Positions 23,902 through 35,579 of a stretch of DNA of 64,000 bases are shown here, piece after piece (the first letter of the stretch is position 1; every line of letters begins with the position of its first letter). A program made the position numbers and the translations under genes. Below the pieces are notes generated by a model that ran no database searches, was not told where the DNA came from, and saw only the letters and a program-made list of their open reading frames with translations. The stretch comes from Plasmopara viticola (lineage: Eukaryota > Oomycota > Peronosporomycetes > Peronosporales > Peronosporaceae): positions 744,001-808,000 of the forward strand of contig MBPM02000027.1 in the NCBI GenBank assembly GCA_001695595.3. The letters run 5' to 3'.

Positions 23902-24798
23902 GTGGATCGACAGTCAGTTCCGGACGATCCCATGGGAGCTGTTGAAGAGACAGTCGAGGATGTCGATATGGAGGATGTAAATCGTACGCCAAGCGCCGTT
24001 GTACAGCGGCTAATGCCTTCTGAGAGCCCTGTACGAAACGGGCTTGAGCTAACGGAGTATCATCAACCTTCCCAAGTGCAACGAGAAGATCGTTTGGTGT
24101 TTCGGCATGAATTGGAGCGAACACGAATAAGACGTGAGCCAGTGCTAATGCTAAGAAACAGTCCCGATGGTGGAGAGTCAACAGAAGGCAGTGAGGGCCC
24201 ACCGACTACTTATACTCAAGCAATGGCAAGCGACGATGCAATGAAATGGCGTGAAGCAATGGATGCTGAGCTTCGCTCTCACGAAGAGAATAATACGTGG
24301 ACATTGCAGCCACGAGGGAAAATTGGACGCGCAATTGGATCCCGATGGGTATTTGCCAAAAAGCGTGATCAGAATGGCGCTATCGTGCGATACAAGGCAC
24401 GACTAGTCGCGAAAGGTTTCAAGCAGAAGTATGGCGTTGACTTTTTCGAGACATATTCCCCGGTTGCCAACATGAATTCGATCCGAATAATTCTCGCGGT
24501 ATGTGTTGAATGTGGCTATCAAATGGAACAGCTGGACGTCGACACGGCTTTTCTTAATAGCGTGTTGACGGACAACGTTTTTATGGAAGTTCCGCTTGGT
24601 GTCGACAATGCTCAAGGATACATATGTCAACTGAACAAGGCTATTTACGGACTTAAGCAAGCAGCGAGTGCCTGGAACAAGACAATACATCGTGTCTTCG
24701 TCAGGAATGGCTTTAGAGTTGCGGAGCAGATCAATGTGTTTATGTCAAGAGAACTAAGGAAGGTTTTGCTTACGTTGGACTATATGTGGATGACATGA
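23902..24798 (+). pseudogene. Copia element 1: linker and reverse transcriptase, first part
   Basis: The linker is acidic and carries an in-frame deletion of about 100 bp after 'EGPPT' (near 24,203) relative to element 2. RT motifs follow: 'WREAMDAEL', 'SRWVFAKK', 'YKARLVAKGF', 'ETYSPVAN', 'QLDVDTAFLNS' and 'AIYGLKQA'. A one-base deletion near 24,715 relative to element 2 removes the frame before the catalytic YVDD box, so RT is inactive. Confidence 0.92.
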
Positions 24799-24863
24799 TT
24801 ATCGCAGCAAGAAGCAGCAAAGAATTAAATTAAGAAAAGAGAGCACTCAAGAATGCTTTCAAG

Positions 24864-25778
24864 ATGAAGGAGCTTGGTCAGGCGGAATTTACTTTGGGTA
24901 TGGAAATTGATCACGACAGGTCAGCTGGAATATTGATGATCAAACAGACTCGCTACATCGATGACGTGGTCAAGCGATTCGGTCAACAAGATGCCAAAAG
25001 TGTTGAAAACCCTTGCGTATCAGGATTGAAGCTGTCGTCAAAGCAGTCACCCACAACGGAAGAGGGACAATCGACAATGCGATCAAAGCCTTATCGCTCT
25101 TTGATTGGATGCTTGCTGTACATAACGACATGCACTCGGCCCGATATTGCTTACGCGGTGACGCAGCTATCACGTTTTCTGGAGAACCCAGGACTACATT
25201 ATTGGAGCGCAGCAATTCGAGTAGTACGGTATCTGAAGACCACGCGTCAAATCGGTATCGTCTACCGAGGAAGTGGAAGCGTTACGGTCAAGGCAAACTC
25301 GGATGCAGATTGGGGCAGCAACACGGATGACAGACGCTCGGTCTCGGGAATTATGGTCATGATTGCAAGCGCACCAGTGGTATTTAAGTCGAAGTACCAG
25401 CGGACAGTTGCGCTGAGCTCAGCGGAAGCTGAGTATATGGCTCTCAGTTTATGCACACAAGAAGTTCTTTGGACGCGGGCAATGCTAAAGGACATGGGTC
25501 ACGAGCAAGTTGGAGGCACACAATTTTGGGAAGACAACCAAGGTGCTATTGCGTTAGCCAATAACGCCGGATACCATGCTAGGACGAAGCATGTGGACAT
25601 CAAGCACCACTTTATTCGTGAGAACGTGCAAGAAGGACTGTTGAAGATCGAATATATCGACACGAAGAGTCAGCTTGCAGATATGCTGACGAAGGCAGTT
25701 GGGACCAAGATGCTTAAGTATCTGCGCGAGCCACCGGAATCAAGACCATGTCAGCAACAAAGGACACACAGCATTAGC
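24864..25778 (+). pseudogene. Copia element 1: RT end and RNase H
   Basis: The frame carries 'TRPDIAYAVTQLSR', the RNase H residues 'DADWGSNTDDRRS', 'SSAEAEYMAL' and 'EDNQGAIALA', then 'RTKHVDIKHHFIRE'. The YVDD box itself lies just upstream (about 24,784-24,796) in a frame separated by a stop near 24,830. A one-base deletion near 25,728 moves the end out of the natural stop at about 25,776. Confidence 0.92.
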
Positions 25779-25790
25779 GGTGAGTGGGAG

Positions 25791-25936
25791 TGTTAAAATT
25801 ACGCCGCTGAATGCATGTTGAACAGGTGAATGGCTTCACAGTATTTACAAGTACGTTACAGTTAGTAATTACATATGGTAGCCGTTCATTGGTCAAGATA
25901 AATATATTCACATCGGTTTTTACTTTCTACTCAACA
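25791..25936 (+). repeat. 3' LTR of copia element 1
   Basis: 146 bp, preceded by a purine-rich tract and followed by the target duplication ATAGG. Confidence 0.95.
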
Positions 25937-25941
25937 ATAGG

Positions 25942-26660
25942 CAACGCTCATCGAAATGTCATATGCAGGCTAAATTGTCAAGCTGAAAAATTTCTCCAGC
26001 ATTATAATACGTATCACTGCAAGATAGAATACATTAAAGACAGTTTCTCTGTCATATTTTGTAGTCAACTTGTTCTGCCGAAAGTTTGTCTCAAGATCAC
26101 GTGTACAAACGAGGAGGGTTTAAAATTTACAATAGCTCGCCCCAGTTCCGGGCATAAAACTGTCATTGAATTATGGTAAACCTGGTGTATACCCTATACC
26201 TATCAAATCATAGCGTAAATTTGCCCCCATGGTCCACAAGTTTAGAGTTCAATTCGAAGCACGTATCAGCTTTATATGAAGCTCTGGAATCGGTATCTTT
26301 TATAGTTAGCTTTAGCACATTTATGTTGTTTTGATATAGTCTATTACAATTGGACTTGTATAGTATCAACGCTTTCTCACCGGAACTTATATACGACTTT
26401 ATTGATACTTGAGCGGCGATTAAAGACTAAGCTTCTACTAGTAGTATTGAAAGAGCATATCCGATTATTTTCATGTGTAGCTTGTTTAAAATTACATCCA
26501 TGATTTGGTGGATATTGCAATAATGCTCACGCATACTAGATTAAGAGCTCACTGTTGGGCACATAGAAGTCTTCAAAAAGCTCTTGTGAAATTTGAAGTC
26601 AACTCGACACCCACGTGATAACTTATTATTATTGTTTATTAGTGCTATTTTTAATAAAGA
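25942..26660 (-). repeat. Distal upstream region of copy 3
   Basis: It continues the copy 3 upstream sequence after the copia insertion. 'gcaacgctc.tcgaaatgtca', 'ataatacgtatcac' and 'cataaa.ctgtcattgaa.tatg' match 43,290-44,320 upstream of copy 5. No gene is present. The MULE target duplication TATCTTTTT marks its right end at 26,661-26,669. Confidence 0.65.
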
Positions 26661-26669
26661 TATCTTTTT

Positions 26670-26776
26670 GGGAAAATTGCAAAATGTGATACGAATCGAA
26701 AGTTCTCGCATAAGGTGATACAAATGTTTAAAACAGTTCCAAAAATTCAGCAGTGTCTGATCCCTCATGTAAAATA
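26670..26776 (+). repeat. MULE left terminal inverted repeat
   Basis: 107 bp, the near-perfect reverse complement of 28,946-29,052, directly next to TATCTTTTT. Confidence 0.93.
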
Positions 26777-27088
26777 CGAGTTCTGGCTCACATGGCTGCA
26801 AAGTGATGGCTGCAAAGAGTGTCTAGCTCACATTCAATACCGCCGGTGCCCTAGAACTGTGAAGGCGACCAGCCGGCTTTCAGTGTGAACAGATTGACCA
26901 TCAGTAGGCTAAGTACTAGAAGTCGAGTGTCCTTCTGATAGCGGTTCGATGAGTGTACTGACATGTCAGTGCATTGTGTCCGCAACTAAATATCACAGCG
27001 GCCCAGGCATACTGAGGGATGTCGTATAAGAGAGTAAGAATAAACTTCTTTATTGTAAGTCTGCTTGATTGCACAACTCCACAAAGAG

Positions 27089-27898
27089 TCATGGAGAGTG
27101 CGCACGACATGTTGTCTTGTTGTGTCCGTCTGTCTTACCGCATCGGGTACATTTGTAGATTCTGCGACCTGAAGTCTCACCTTGAGACCGAATGCGTCTC
27201 TTCTTTGGACGCCCAGCCTGTCGAACAAAACCTGCAGGTAGGACACCAGAATCTGGGTGCAGAGCTCGGTCCTCGGGAATTTCGAGAGTCCCCATCCCTG
27301 ACTGGTAGCAGATCACCGTGTAAAATGCTCCCATTAGAGACAGTGTAGACTCAGTTGCCTTGGCTGCCGCCCTAGCAGCATATAGATGTCGACACGATAT
27401 CTTCAGTTGCTTCCACGTCTCACACGAGCAGTATGGTGCCTCAATGTTGACACGTCTCTGCGCCATTGGACTCGTCACGTGCGCCGTGAAGGCAATCACA
27501 TTCGAGCTGAACACAGCGGTGTACTGAGCGGCGAGCTTTGATTGCGTGTTGGACTTTTTCTCCGCCCGAGGCGTCACAAAACGGCCTTGCCTCGCCCATT
27601 CTTCGCACAGTTGCTGGCGGGTGCGACGTTTCCCCATCAGTATCGTAGAAATTGTTTTGAAGAACTCGAACGGGAGCATCATTCTGGGCTTAAGTTTCAA
27701 ACTTCGTGCCTGCTCGCTCTCCACAAAGTTAGTCGTTCGCCATCCGAAGAGCGGTGTAAACTCGTAGTGTGGGTGCAGAGTCCACTTCTCCACAGGGATG
27801 CACCGCAGATACTTTTCCGCTTTTGAGTTGACCTTATTCAGGCCGTCCAGTGCTCGCTCGAACTCTTCTACAGAAGTTGCAGAGTTTGCTTGCCACAC
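27089..27898 (-). pseudogene. MULE transposase, C-terminal part
   Basis: A 269-residue open frame starts inside the gene. Near its middle, at about 27,400-27,455, lies a SWIM zinc finger ('YCSCETWKQLKISCRHLYA', C-x-C-xn-C-x-H), which follows the MULE catalytic domain in these transposases. Near the C-terminus a CCHC-like knuckle ('YKCTRCGKTDGHNKTTC') follows a basic stretch, again a common MULE/FAR1 layout. The fingers would bind DNA. The frame does not join the catalytic part in frame, so no full enzyme is made. Confidence 0.88.
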
Positions 27899-28340
27899 AA
27901 ATTTCCTTGGCTGACAGCAAGCCGCACCTTCTTGTCTGCTCGCATGTTCCCTTCGACATGATCAGAATAAACAGAACTTTGCAGGTGAGACAATTACACA
28001 GCACCGACTTGCATGCGATGTCATACCTATAATGTGCCGCACGCAGAATATGTTGAACACGCCATGTTGATCGGCGGCCAACATCAAGCCCTGGTTACGA
28101 TCACTGAACATCGGGCTGGTGCGCAGAGGAAATCCGTGGTTAGTGGTAATTGTCATAGTTTTTCATGGGAGCTATTGCCACAGCTGCGACTTAATTGCAG
28201 AGGTTTCCGTCACGGGTGACCAGAGCGATTTGAACCCCGTTGTACTTCCGGTGCTTCAGTGAGCAGCGTCAATCCCGTACACGCCTTGTCTACGCACAAA
28301 CCATTGTGGGTCTAGAACGATCATGGCTCGGCGAAATCGC
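27899..28340 (-). pseudogene. MULE transposase, broken catalytic region
   Basis: In at least two frames one reads 'QGVYGIDAAH' near 28,260 (the first Asp of the DDE triad), then 'SDRNQGLMLA' near 28,090 and 'NIFCVRHIIG' near 28,050 (the conserved Cys/His segment). These belong in this order to the MULE DDE domain. At least two frameshifts and several stops break it. Confidence 0.75.
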
Positions 28341-28893
28341 CCGGGCTCGTAGCACTGGAAGTCTGTTTCACGCCCGGGTTCAGTTGCGCCAGCTCTGACA
28401 AGAAGCTTGGAAGGAGCCGAACAGTTGACGGATCTTCTGCGAATAGGCGCTGTTTCACAGTCTCCTTTGCGCGATACATAACGTGCTGAGATGCAACCAC
28501 GCCGGACTGGTGAAGGAGTTGTACGACTAGATCTTGCGTTGCTAGTGTTGGTGCTGCTGCGACAGCAGCCTGTACGACAGGGTGATTGGCTAGCTGCTTG
28601 TGTGATGGCTTGGCGACGCTTGTACAGTTCTGGTGACCGAGATTGGCGTCCGTCACGTGCCACTCTCTCGGCCCTTCGTTGCTCCTGAGCATTGCGAGCG
28701 TGATGAACCACGCACACCCAGTTCCGTCGCTCAGACACTTCAAACACCTAGATGTACCACCCCCAGTTGCGGCATTCACCCTCCTCCCTTCTCCAAACGC
28801 GATGTCATTGATGGCGTCTACTGCTTTTTCTCCCGTATCCCAGAGCTGCGCCTTAGAGGCATCGACTTCTCCGTGTTCGCTCATCACAGACAC
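28321..28893 (-). pseudogene. MULE transposase, N-terminal part
   Basis: A 190-residue frame starts with an ATG at 28,893, about 50 bp inside the right inverted repeat. It contains 'CLKCLSDGTGCAWFITLAML', then 'REWHVTDANLGHQN', which resembles the FAR1/FLYWCH-like N-terminal zinc module of MULE transposases (C, C, H, H pattern). The frame is lost near 28,330, where the catalytic region continues in another frame. This head is the best candidate for the original start of translation. Confidence 0.82.
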
Positions 28894-28945
28894 TGCGATA
28901 ATCGAGCGATTGTTGGATTTGTGTGATGAAACTTACCTCTCCACA

Positions 28946-29052
28946 TATTTTACATGAGGGATCAGACACTGCTGAATTTTTGGAACTGTTTTAAACATTT
29001 GTACCACCTTATGCGAGAACTTTCGATTTGTATCACATTTTGCAATTTTCCT
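28946..29052 (-). repeat. MULE right terminal inverted repeat
   Basis: 107 bp, the complement of the left end, followed by the second TATCTTTTT. Confidence 0.93.
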
Positions 29053-29199
29053 TATCTTTTTCCATTAAATTTAGATTTTAATATTTTAAATTTTTATTTA
29101 TATTTGTCTCCGTGAATTTATAGCTAAAAATGAAATATGTTATATAAATTAATAAATAATATGAATATTCAAAGAGGATATAATATTTTGGATTTTAGA

Positions 29200-29830
29200 A
29201 CCTTCTTTCTTCTGCACCTGTTGGACGGGTATTGTGGCGGCCCTCAATAAAATTCAAATGTGTTATGCATTTCAGCTTACAGACTATGATTAGTAGTACT
29301 ACTATCGCATCTCTGATAGTTTCCACGGTGTGCTAAAGTAAGCTTGTTTATATATGACTCAAATCTGTACTCAAAAGCATTTTTTACACACGCATTAATT
29401 GTTCCATAAGCTTAGTCACACACATCATGGGAACATAGCCTTCCTTCAGTAGAATTCCTCGCACCTACTGCTGACCGGAGATTTTTTTGGCTTTAGGAAA
29501 TTTGTTAAGTAAGCGGCCCTTCAAAGTCCTTGGGCGAGGTGAAGGTTCATTTCTTTTGTCCCCCCCGGTACAGGCACAAATACAGCTATAGACAACTGTG
29601 CTCCTCCAGAATACCGTCGATAGGCAGAACTTCGTTACTAAGGATTTGGTGTCCAAATTTCTGCCCATCCACGGCAATCCGAAGAAGCACATATGTCTGT
29701 AGCTGTAGTCAAATCGTTTTTTACTTTGTCACTAATTGTACTTTAGTGCGATACGATCTTACTTGATACCGTTCATGAGCAAAACCACTATAACGTGTTT
29801 CAAACAAAGATGGCGCCCATGAATGAAGGT
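29200..29830 (-). pseudogene. Gypsy gag-like remnant, copy 2
   Basis: Related to 10,285-11,150 in the same orientation ('gcacctactg.tgacc', 'aaggcccttg..tcaggcgaagg', 'ggtacaggcacgaat'). On minus, 'VLLMNGIK' near 29,790 and 'CTGGDKRNEPSPRPRTLKG' near 29,510-29,570 match the capsid tail and basic knuckle-end of copy 1. Stops break it. Confidence 0.45.
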
Positions 29831-32080
29831 CGTCCACTCATAAACCTAACGGCTGCCTTGTGGTTAGGTAGTATCACATCACACAGTCAACAATATCGTC
29901 GGTGCAGAGCTGTCTAAGCTCTAAAGCATGGACTTTACTTGGAGACTAAAATGCCTAACGAGGTTTTAGCTACATGGCTTCACAAATGGCTGCAAGGAAG
30001 CATGAAAGCACTAATGAAGCTAATAGCTTGTCGAAAGCAAAGACGTCCTTAGCTGTGTTTTATGGGCCCCCAGAGCACAAAAGCTTTGGTGAGACAAATA
30101 AACGAGTGAGTATCTATTCAAACTTCGGCATCCCGTGCGAATACCATGCACACCTGATAATGCGTGATCGAGGCCTCCTTAGTAAAAGTTTTCGACCCCT
30201 TGGTCCGAAACAGAAATGTCTGATAATTTTTCTGGCAAAAAGTGAAATCGTAAGCTTTAGATCCCGAAGTTGCCGACATCGCGGGGGCTAAGCTTCTAAG
30301 CTTTAAAGCATAGGCATAGAGACTTGAATGCAAGACTAGCTACATTGCATCAGAAAAGGCTGCGAATGCGCCAACCTTATCAGTCTTACAGAAGCCAGCA
30401 AGTCACTCTTGTAGTCGTCCGGCAGGAGCAGAACGATGCTACAATCCACCTTGGAGCCTTTGTGAGAATATAGATATTCAGTCTACTCGCGTAGGCATAG
30501 ATTTGGCAACGCATTTTTCCAGGTATGACAAGGTTACGCATCCCTTCGTACAATGAAGGAGTGAAGGAGTTTATAAAATTTATCACTCACTCTCCCCGAT
30601 CTTAAAGGTATTGAGATGTGGATAAGATTGCACTTCGTATAAAATAAATTTTGACCCTACCAATAAATCTTTATATTTATTGAGGCAAGGATACCTTAAT
30701 AAAAAATTTATATATGAAAACGGGTTCAATTACCGATAGGGTGCTTTTCTTGCTAGAGGCCGCTACGTTTTAAGCTGAGAGACCAGTTTTTGAAATGAAG
30801 GCTCGACAGTCTTCGTACAGAGCACTAAATACTAAAAATTAGATTCAAAAATTGCCACGTGGAGGAGTCGCAGATTATATACTCTTGCAGTTTAGGTTTG
30901 TGATGTTTCTACTACATGATGTTGCTCTTGTTCAATCATCATCCTCCGTGTTCCTAAGAAGCAGATGAAAACAAAAGCATTACTTAGAAAGCGAATGTAT
31001 ATAAATCTAGGACTGCATTGGACGCATTTAAATCTGGATGAAATCACAGTCAAATTATCAAAAAGACTAATCAAAGTCACTCTCGCTTCTAGTACTACGC
31101 AAAAATACTGTATTTTCTTAGCTTTTTACTTCAGAGGTAAAGCGACGACCATAATTGCCCTGCGTCTTGAAGTAGACAAGGGTGTCCATGGTCTTTTTAA
31201 AACTGTTTACGGATGCAATTTTGATAGAAAAGTCAGACTTGCTAGCGCTGTATGTAAGACAGACTACGAAGCTAGTCGGGGCTGAGCCACAATAGCAATA
31301 ATTATCTTGTTCCCCTTAAATGGTTAAAATCCCTCCTCTTTGGTTGCGACGATTTGTTGTGTCCTTCGCGGCATGAGAGACGACTGGTTGACCACGTGGT
31401 AAAAATCTTGCGGCATGAAAGAGGACTGAATGAATGTGTGGTGTAGTTCTTTCTACCTCGATGCGCTTGGTGCTGAGGCACTCCATCCACAAATGATGAC
31501 ACGGATGCAGCATCATATGCCAACTAGCAGTTTGACGATCTACCTCTGCTTTTTCAGAACAACTGAGATCCATAGGCACAAAACCGACCAATAAGTTCTG
31601 CCTAAACGATGATTCCCTTAAGTTGACATCAGATTCTAGATGTCGACACTCCAACGTTACTTTTACGGCCTGAGTAGATGTACGCAAAATACTACTGTTC
31701 AACAGCGCTCGCTCCGAGCCATCTGATATAAAAAGTTTTTTTTTAAATACTTATTGTATCAAGCTTGTTCTTTTAGTAAAGAAATAAAATGTACACTGAT
31801 ATTTATTTGCTTATACTTCAAAATTACTAGCTAGTAGTCGGACCGCTCTTAACCTCAACATTAGTGTATAGACATGACTTTGTTTTCTTGCCAATAAGCC
31901 AGAAAGCGTACCTTCGCTCTCTCTCATAGTACATGAAAGAAACAGACAGAGTGTCGGCCATTCTATCGAGGCATAAAGCCAGCAATGCCACTCATGGCAT
32001 CCAGTGTATGCTGTGTCTGATGGGCATAGCTTAGTAGTATTTGTGTCACATCACACTTTTCACAGGAATTGCATAGGACT
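29831..32080. repeat. Duplicate of 11.1-12.56 kb
   Basis: It continues the large duplication. 30,000-30,650 follows 11,100-11,750 ('cacctg.t.atgcgtgatc.aggcctcc', 'agtcgtccggca'), and 31,330-32,100 follows 11,800-12,560. The minus frame 31,316-31,702 (128 codons) is the best open piece and partly matches the minus frame at 11,804-12,010. I cannot name the product. Confidence 0.5.
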
Positions 32081-32240
32081 ATTGCTTTCTTATGATGATA
32101 GCAAACGGCCGTAGGTGCGTTGAAAAATTGGGGAGCCCTCATGGGCGCTAGGACTTTCTCATTGTATGATGTGGCTGACTAGCTTTACAATACTTGTTAA
32201 GGCCGCTACAACGAGGTTGTTGCAATCAGGAAGCAGAAGC
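32080..32240 (-). repeat. Anonymous repeat family B, copy 2
   Basis: On minus it reads 'DCNNLVVAALTSIVKLVSHIIQ' in part, then 'SAHEGSPIFQRT', matching the pattern at 5,600-5,780 and 61,580-61,760. Confidence 0.35.
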
Positions 32241-34080
32241 AATGAGCGCTTCGTATGCAAGCCGCGGTCTTTTTACGCATGTTTAGTATGGTGGAAAAAA
32301 ATCTGTACCCGCTTCAAAGCTTACTCTAACAGCACACGATACCAAAGCCGAGGCATTTTTGGGGCGGATTGTATCGGAAAGGAAATTGCGCTCTATCGTC
32401 CAAGATAAACTATAACACCGTGGACGTCTACCTAGGTTCTCCAACTTAACCAAGGTGTGGGAGCGCCTAAAAGTATTCTCATACCAGGTATAGGTCGTCA
32501 CGGTCTTACGTCAAAGGATATCCTTTAGCTGAATTCGGTGCGATTTATATAAAAAGCACGGAGCTGCCGTAAGGTCGGGCTGGAATAATGTCTAATTTTA
32601 GAAATAGTATATAGACGCCGCACGAAGAGTGTCCACCATATTTTTTTCTTGCCGGGCAAAGCAGATTAGTTTGGTTCTCGTCCCCATAGCCTGTATCGAT
32701 CGGCCTAGAAGCCCCATGTGCAAGATCTTCTTGCTCACAATGGGCCAGGGTGAGTGGACTTTTCACGGCATAGCATCTTGTGTCCAATCGTCGACAAGTC
32801 ACACACACCCTCGCTCGCTTCGTTAGCGACTCAGACCAACGGACTTACCTAAAATGTACTAAGAATTTTTGTCGTTGACTTTGTCCTTTTTCTAGTCCTC
32901 AAATTTGACAAACTTTTCAACAAACGCATTTAAGGCCGTGCGTCCACTTCAAAAAATCGCAAAGCTCCCTGTATATCTCGGTAAGACCTTCTGAATGGCT
33001 GGTAAATCTGACATTAAATCTGCCACCTATTGAAGTGTTTCTTGGAGCAATAAGGCTACTTTGACAATGACATCGTTACGCTGAGGCGTCTTTGCGGCCC
33101 TGACGGTTGAAGAGCCGGACGAGGGCTCACCATATTGATTGTTTAGAGGCTGAGGTTTCCGTAAATTATCTGACGAGGTAAACAATCATAGCTGTAGTGG
33201 AGGCGGGGCACTTTTACATCCAACTTATCTTAGCGGCTCAAAAACACTACCACGAGACCTTTTTTGGCCTCATCGCCAGACAGAGGTGTACGAAAAAAAT
33301 GACTTGATTCACGGATAGGACACTAAGTCTGTTAGACATAAAACCTTCGACTTGCTTACGCCTTTTGGAAGGCCTTATATCAGCACGTCGTTTGGCTAGT
33401 TTTCTAGCTTAAGACAAGAGCTTTAGATTAAAGGTATTACGGGGATGAAGGCTAACGAATTCAAAGGTGTGTCTCCGGTTAAGGTATAGATACGTAGGAC
33501 ACAAGAGGGCTCAAAACCAATGTATTCAAGAGAGTTGATCTGAGCTCAAATGATTAAGAGCAAGATGGAATTTCAATGAATTTTCGACCTTATAATATAC
33601 CAGAAATTTATCTAGAAATGCAGTTATCGTAGTCTCTACGGCAGAGCCACACCAGCGCTTCATCGCATTGTTAAAGGTAATAACCAAAAAAGGTATAGGA
33701 CAACTGTTTTACAATGTGTAAGGAAGGCGAGCACAACTCTTTATTTATGGATCTACGCTGCCTGCTCTTGCTAGTACTTCGCTACCCACATGTTGCAACA
33801 TAATATCTAAGTGACTTTTAGCCTGCTCACACAGCTTTGTTAACCGCAGCTAGTAGCCCAAAATTAATCACTTGTAGAGCATGAATCAACATAATTAGGG
33901 TAATTTAACAAATTGGTAGTCTGTAGAGCTAGCGAGATTTGATTACAGCCTAAAGACATCGTCACGTGTACCTTTGAAGTGAAATTAGTATCTGCAATAA
34001 TTCTCATATTAATGTTGGGCGAAGACCTACTTAGGCGTGGAAGCATTACTTACCAAAACTTGGCAGCTGAGATTGATATA
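32241..34080. other. No gene recognised
   Basis: Short frames only. 33,080-33,500 has weak similarity to 50,270-50,580 ('ctagc...gtttggcta', 'cttacgccttttggaagg', 'agatacgta.gacac'). No domain was seen. Confidence 0.35.
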
Positions 34081-34900
34081 TTTGCTTAGCAAATTTGCTC
34101 CACAGCTCGTGCTATGAAACTCAAAGTAGTTTCAAGACTGAGCAAATTTTGTCAAAGTCAAAGACAACAATTAATCTTGCTCTATGGAAAGCCTAAAACC
34201 TTATTGTCAGACCCTGGATACATCCCATCAGTCAGTCTAGCCAGACCCGACCAGTTTCTGATGCTTTTTTTTGAAGGATTAATTAATCTATTCCGAATGA
34301 GCACGAGCTTTTGCTGGTCCGTAAAATCTATCGGCTTGCCACAGGCTGCCGAGTCAGGAATGATTTGTCACAGCCTTTTACATTTGCGCATGTGTCCAGC
34401 ATATCGCATCTGCTAGTATTCCCATTGATATCTATAAAGCTCTTAGGGGCTACTTCTTTCGTTTCTATTTGTCACACACACTCATCACGGGGTCATTGTA
34501 ATTTCCTTGCACCTACTGCTAGCCGGCATTTGCCTCTGGGGTAACGACATAAGGAGCGGCTCTCCAAAGCACTTAGGCGAGGCGAAAACTTGGACGCAAG
34601 CGCAATATATGTACTTTTATTTGCCACAGACATAGTAGCAGGTTGGTTCTGTTCTTGGCCGCACTTGAGTATATTAGGACTGGACCCAAGTCAGCAGGTA
34701 CACGAACAAAGCTATATTACGTCTTCTAGGTCAAAGATCTTTCTATCTACGCCGTTTAAGAGAAGCACGTGTGTGTAGCTGTATTCGGCCTTATCCTCTA
34801 TGATGATTTTTAAGAACTTAGGTTTGTTGTGGGCCTTCCCTGATGCCGTGTATAAGCACAGCCACCACGACATATTTAAGTTTTGGAGTGGCGCCCAGCT
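34081..34900 (-). pseudogene. Gypsy gag-like remnant, copy 3
   Basis: Related to 10,285-11,150. Near 34,840-34,880 on minus a frame reads 'KYVVVAVLIHGIREGPQQT', the clearest version in the window of the 'GLREGP'-type capsid motif. Other landmarks are the 'cagctcgtgct' and 'gagcac.agcttttgct' blocks. It is broken by stops. Confidence 0.5.
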
Positions 34901-35105
34901 ATAGAGGCCGTCAACACTCTTTAATTATGAAAATATCTATAAAGCTAGCGACTACCTTATTTCATGCCAGAGAGCCTGAGCACTTTTGGAACTGGAGCCA
35001 AATAAAATTTTAGCTGTGATGTTTGGGCCAACAATTTCCGGTGAAGTAATTATACGGGTGAGAATCCTCGGTATCCCTTATAATAGAGTACTAACAACAT
35101 GCACA

Positions 35106-35426
35106 GCTTGGAAAAGGTTGGAGTGACGCCCTTCTTCCAAGCGCGGGGGCTAAATGCTCGCGCGCTTCGGGCAGGTGCTCTCGGGCATCTGCAGGTCATT
35201 AACGAGTCTCACCCTCGACGCGACGGTCTCCAGCACCGGGCGCCACCTGGGCTCTTATCAAGTCAGAGCTGAGCAAAATAATGGAAGACCCTCACGACCT
35301 CGGTGCTGGCTGCACTGCCCGCCGAACGAGACTCGACGTATGCGGGCACCACTCTATGCCAAGGACTAGCCAGACTGAGCCTAGCACGTGCATAACTTGG
35401 CAACGCGATAACGTAATACATTACAT
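35106..35426 (+). mobile_element. SINE-like retroposon, copy 1
   Basis: A 321-bp GC-rich insert lies between perfect 14-bp direct repeats TAACAACATGCACA (35,092-35,105 and 35,427-35,440). A long duplication and a short simple 3' tail (TAATACATTACAT-like) point to target-primed reverse transcription, as for SINEs and LINE fragments. The same element recurs in reverse at 40,514-40,838. It carries a 71-codon open frame starting at 35,154, but the second copy diverges in frame after about 27 residues, so it is probably non-coding. Pol III promoter boxes could not be placed with confidence. Confidence 0.85.
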
Positions 35427-35579
35427 TAACAACATGCACACCTAGTCTCGCGTCATTGTGATCACCACTAATCCCTTGATACAGATCAGAAGAGTCTGTT
35501 ATTTCTTTGTCTCAAGGTGGAGATTTCAACAAGTCGCATGTGAGAAACTATGGGTCTAGATTTGCGCTATGCTAGGAGT

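Larger units (their letters stand above)
21586..25936 (+). mobile_element. Ty1/copia LTR retrotransposon, element 1
   Basis: A complete but disabled element. The LTRs (21,589-21,734 and 25,791-25,936, 146 bp each) start TGTTAAAATT and end TCAACA. It is flanked by perfect 5-bp direct repeats ATAGG at 21,581-21,585 and 25,937-25,941. Three extra bases TGT sit between the left ATAGG and the LTR. The LTRs differ at 4 of 146 positions, which indicates modest age. A purine-rich tract lies directly before the 3' LTR (25,777-25,790). The domain order, gag, protease, integrase, RT, RNase H, is diagnostic of copia. It inserted in the upstream region of copy 3, about 290 bp from its start codon. Confidence 0.95.
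26670..29052 (-). mobile_element. Mutator-like (MULE) DNA transposon
   Basis: The element is 2,383 bp with terminal inverted repeats of 107 bp (26,670-26,776 and 28,946-29,052; ends GGGAAAATTGC and its near complement). It is bounded by perfect 9-bp direct repeats TATCTTTTT at 26,661-26,669 and 29,053-29,061. Long inverted ends and a 9-bp duplication are hallmarks of MULEs. Inside, on the minus strand, is one broken transposase gene. The structure is complete although the gene is dead, so it was mobilised by its own or a relative's enzyme before decay. Confidence 0.93.

Noticed and set aside
35154..35369. 71-codon gene in the SINE-like element
   Set aside because: The second copy diverges by frameshift after about 27 residues, so protein coding is not conserved.
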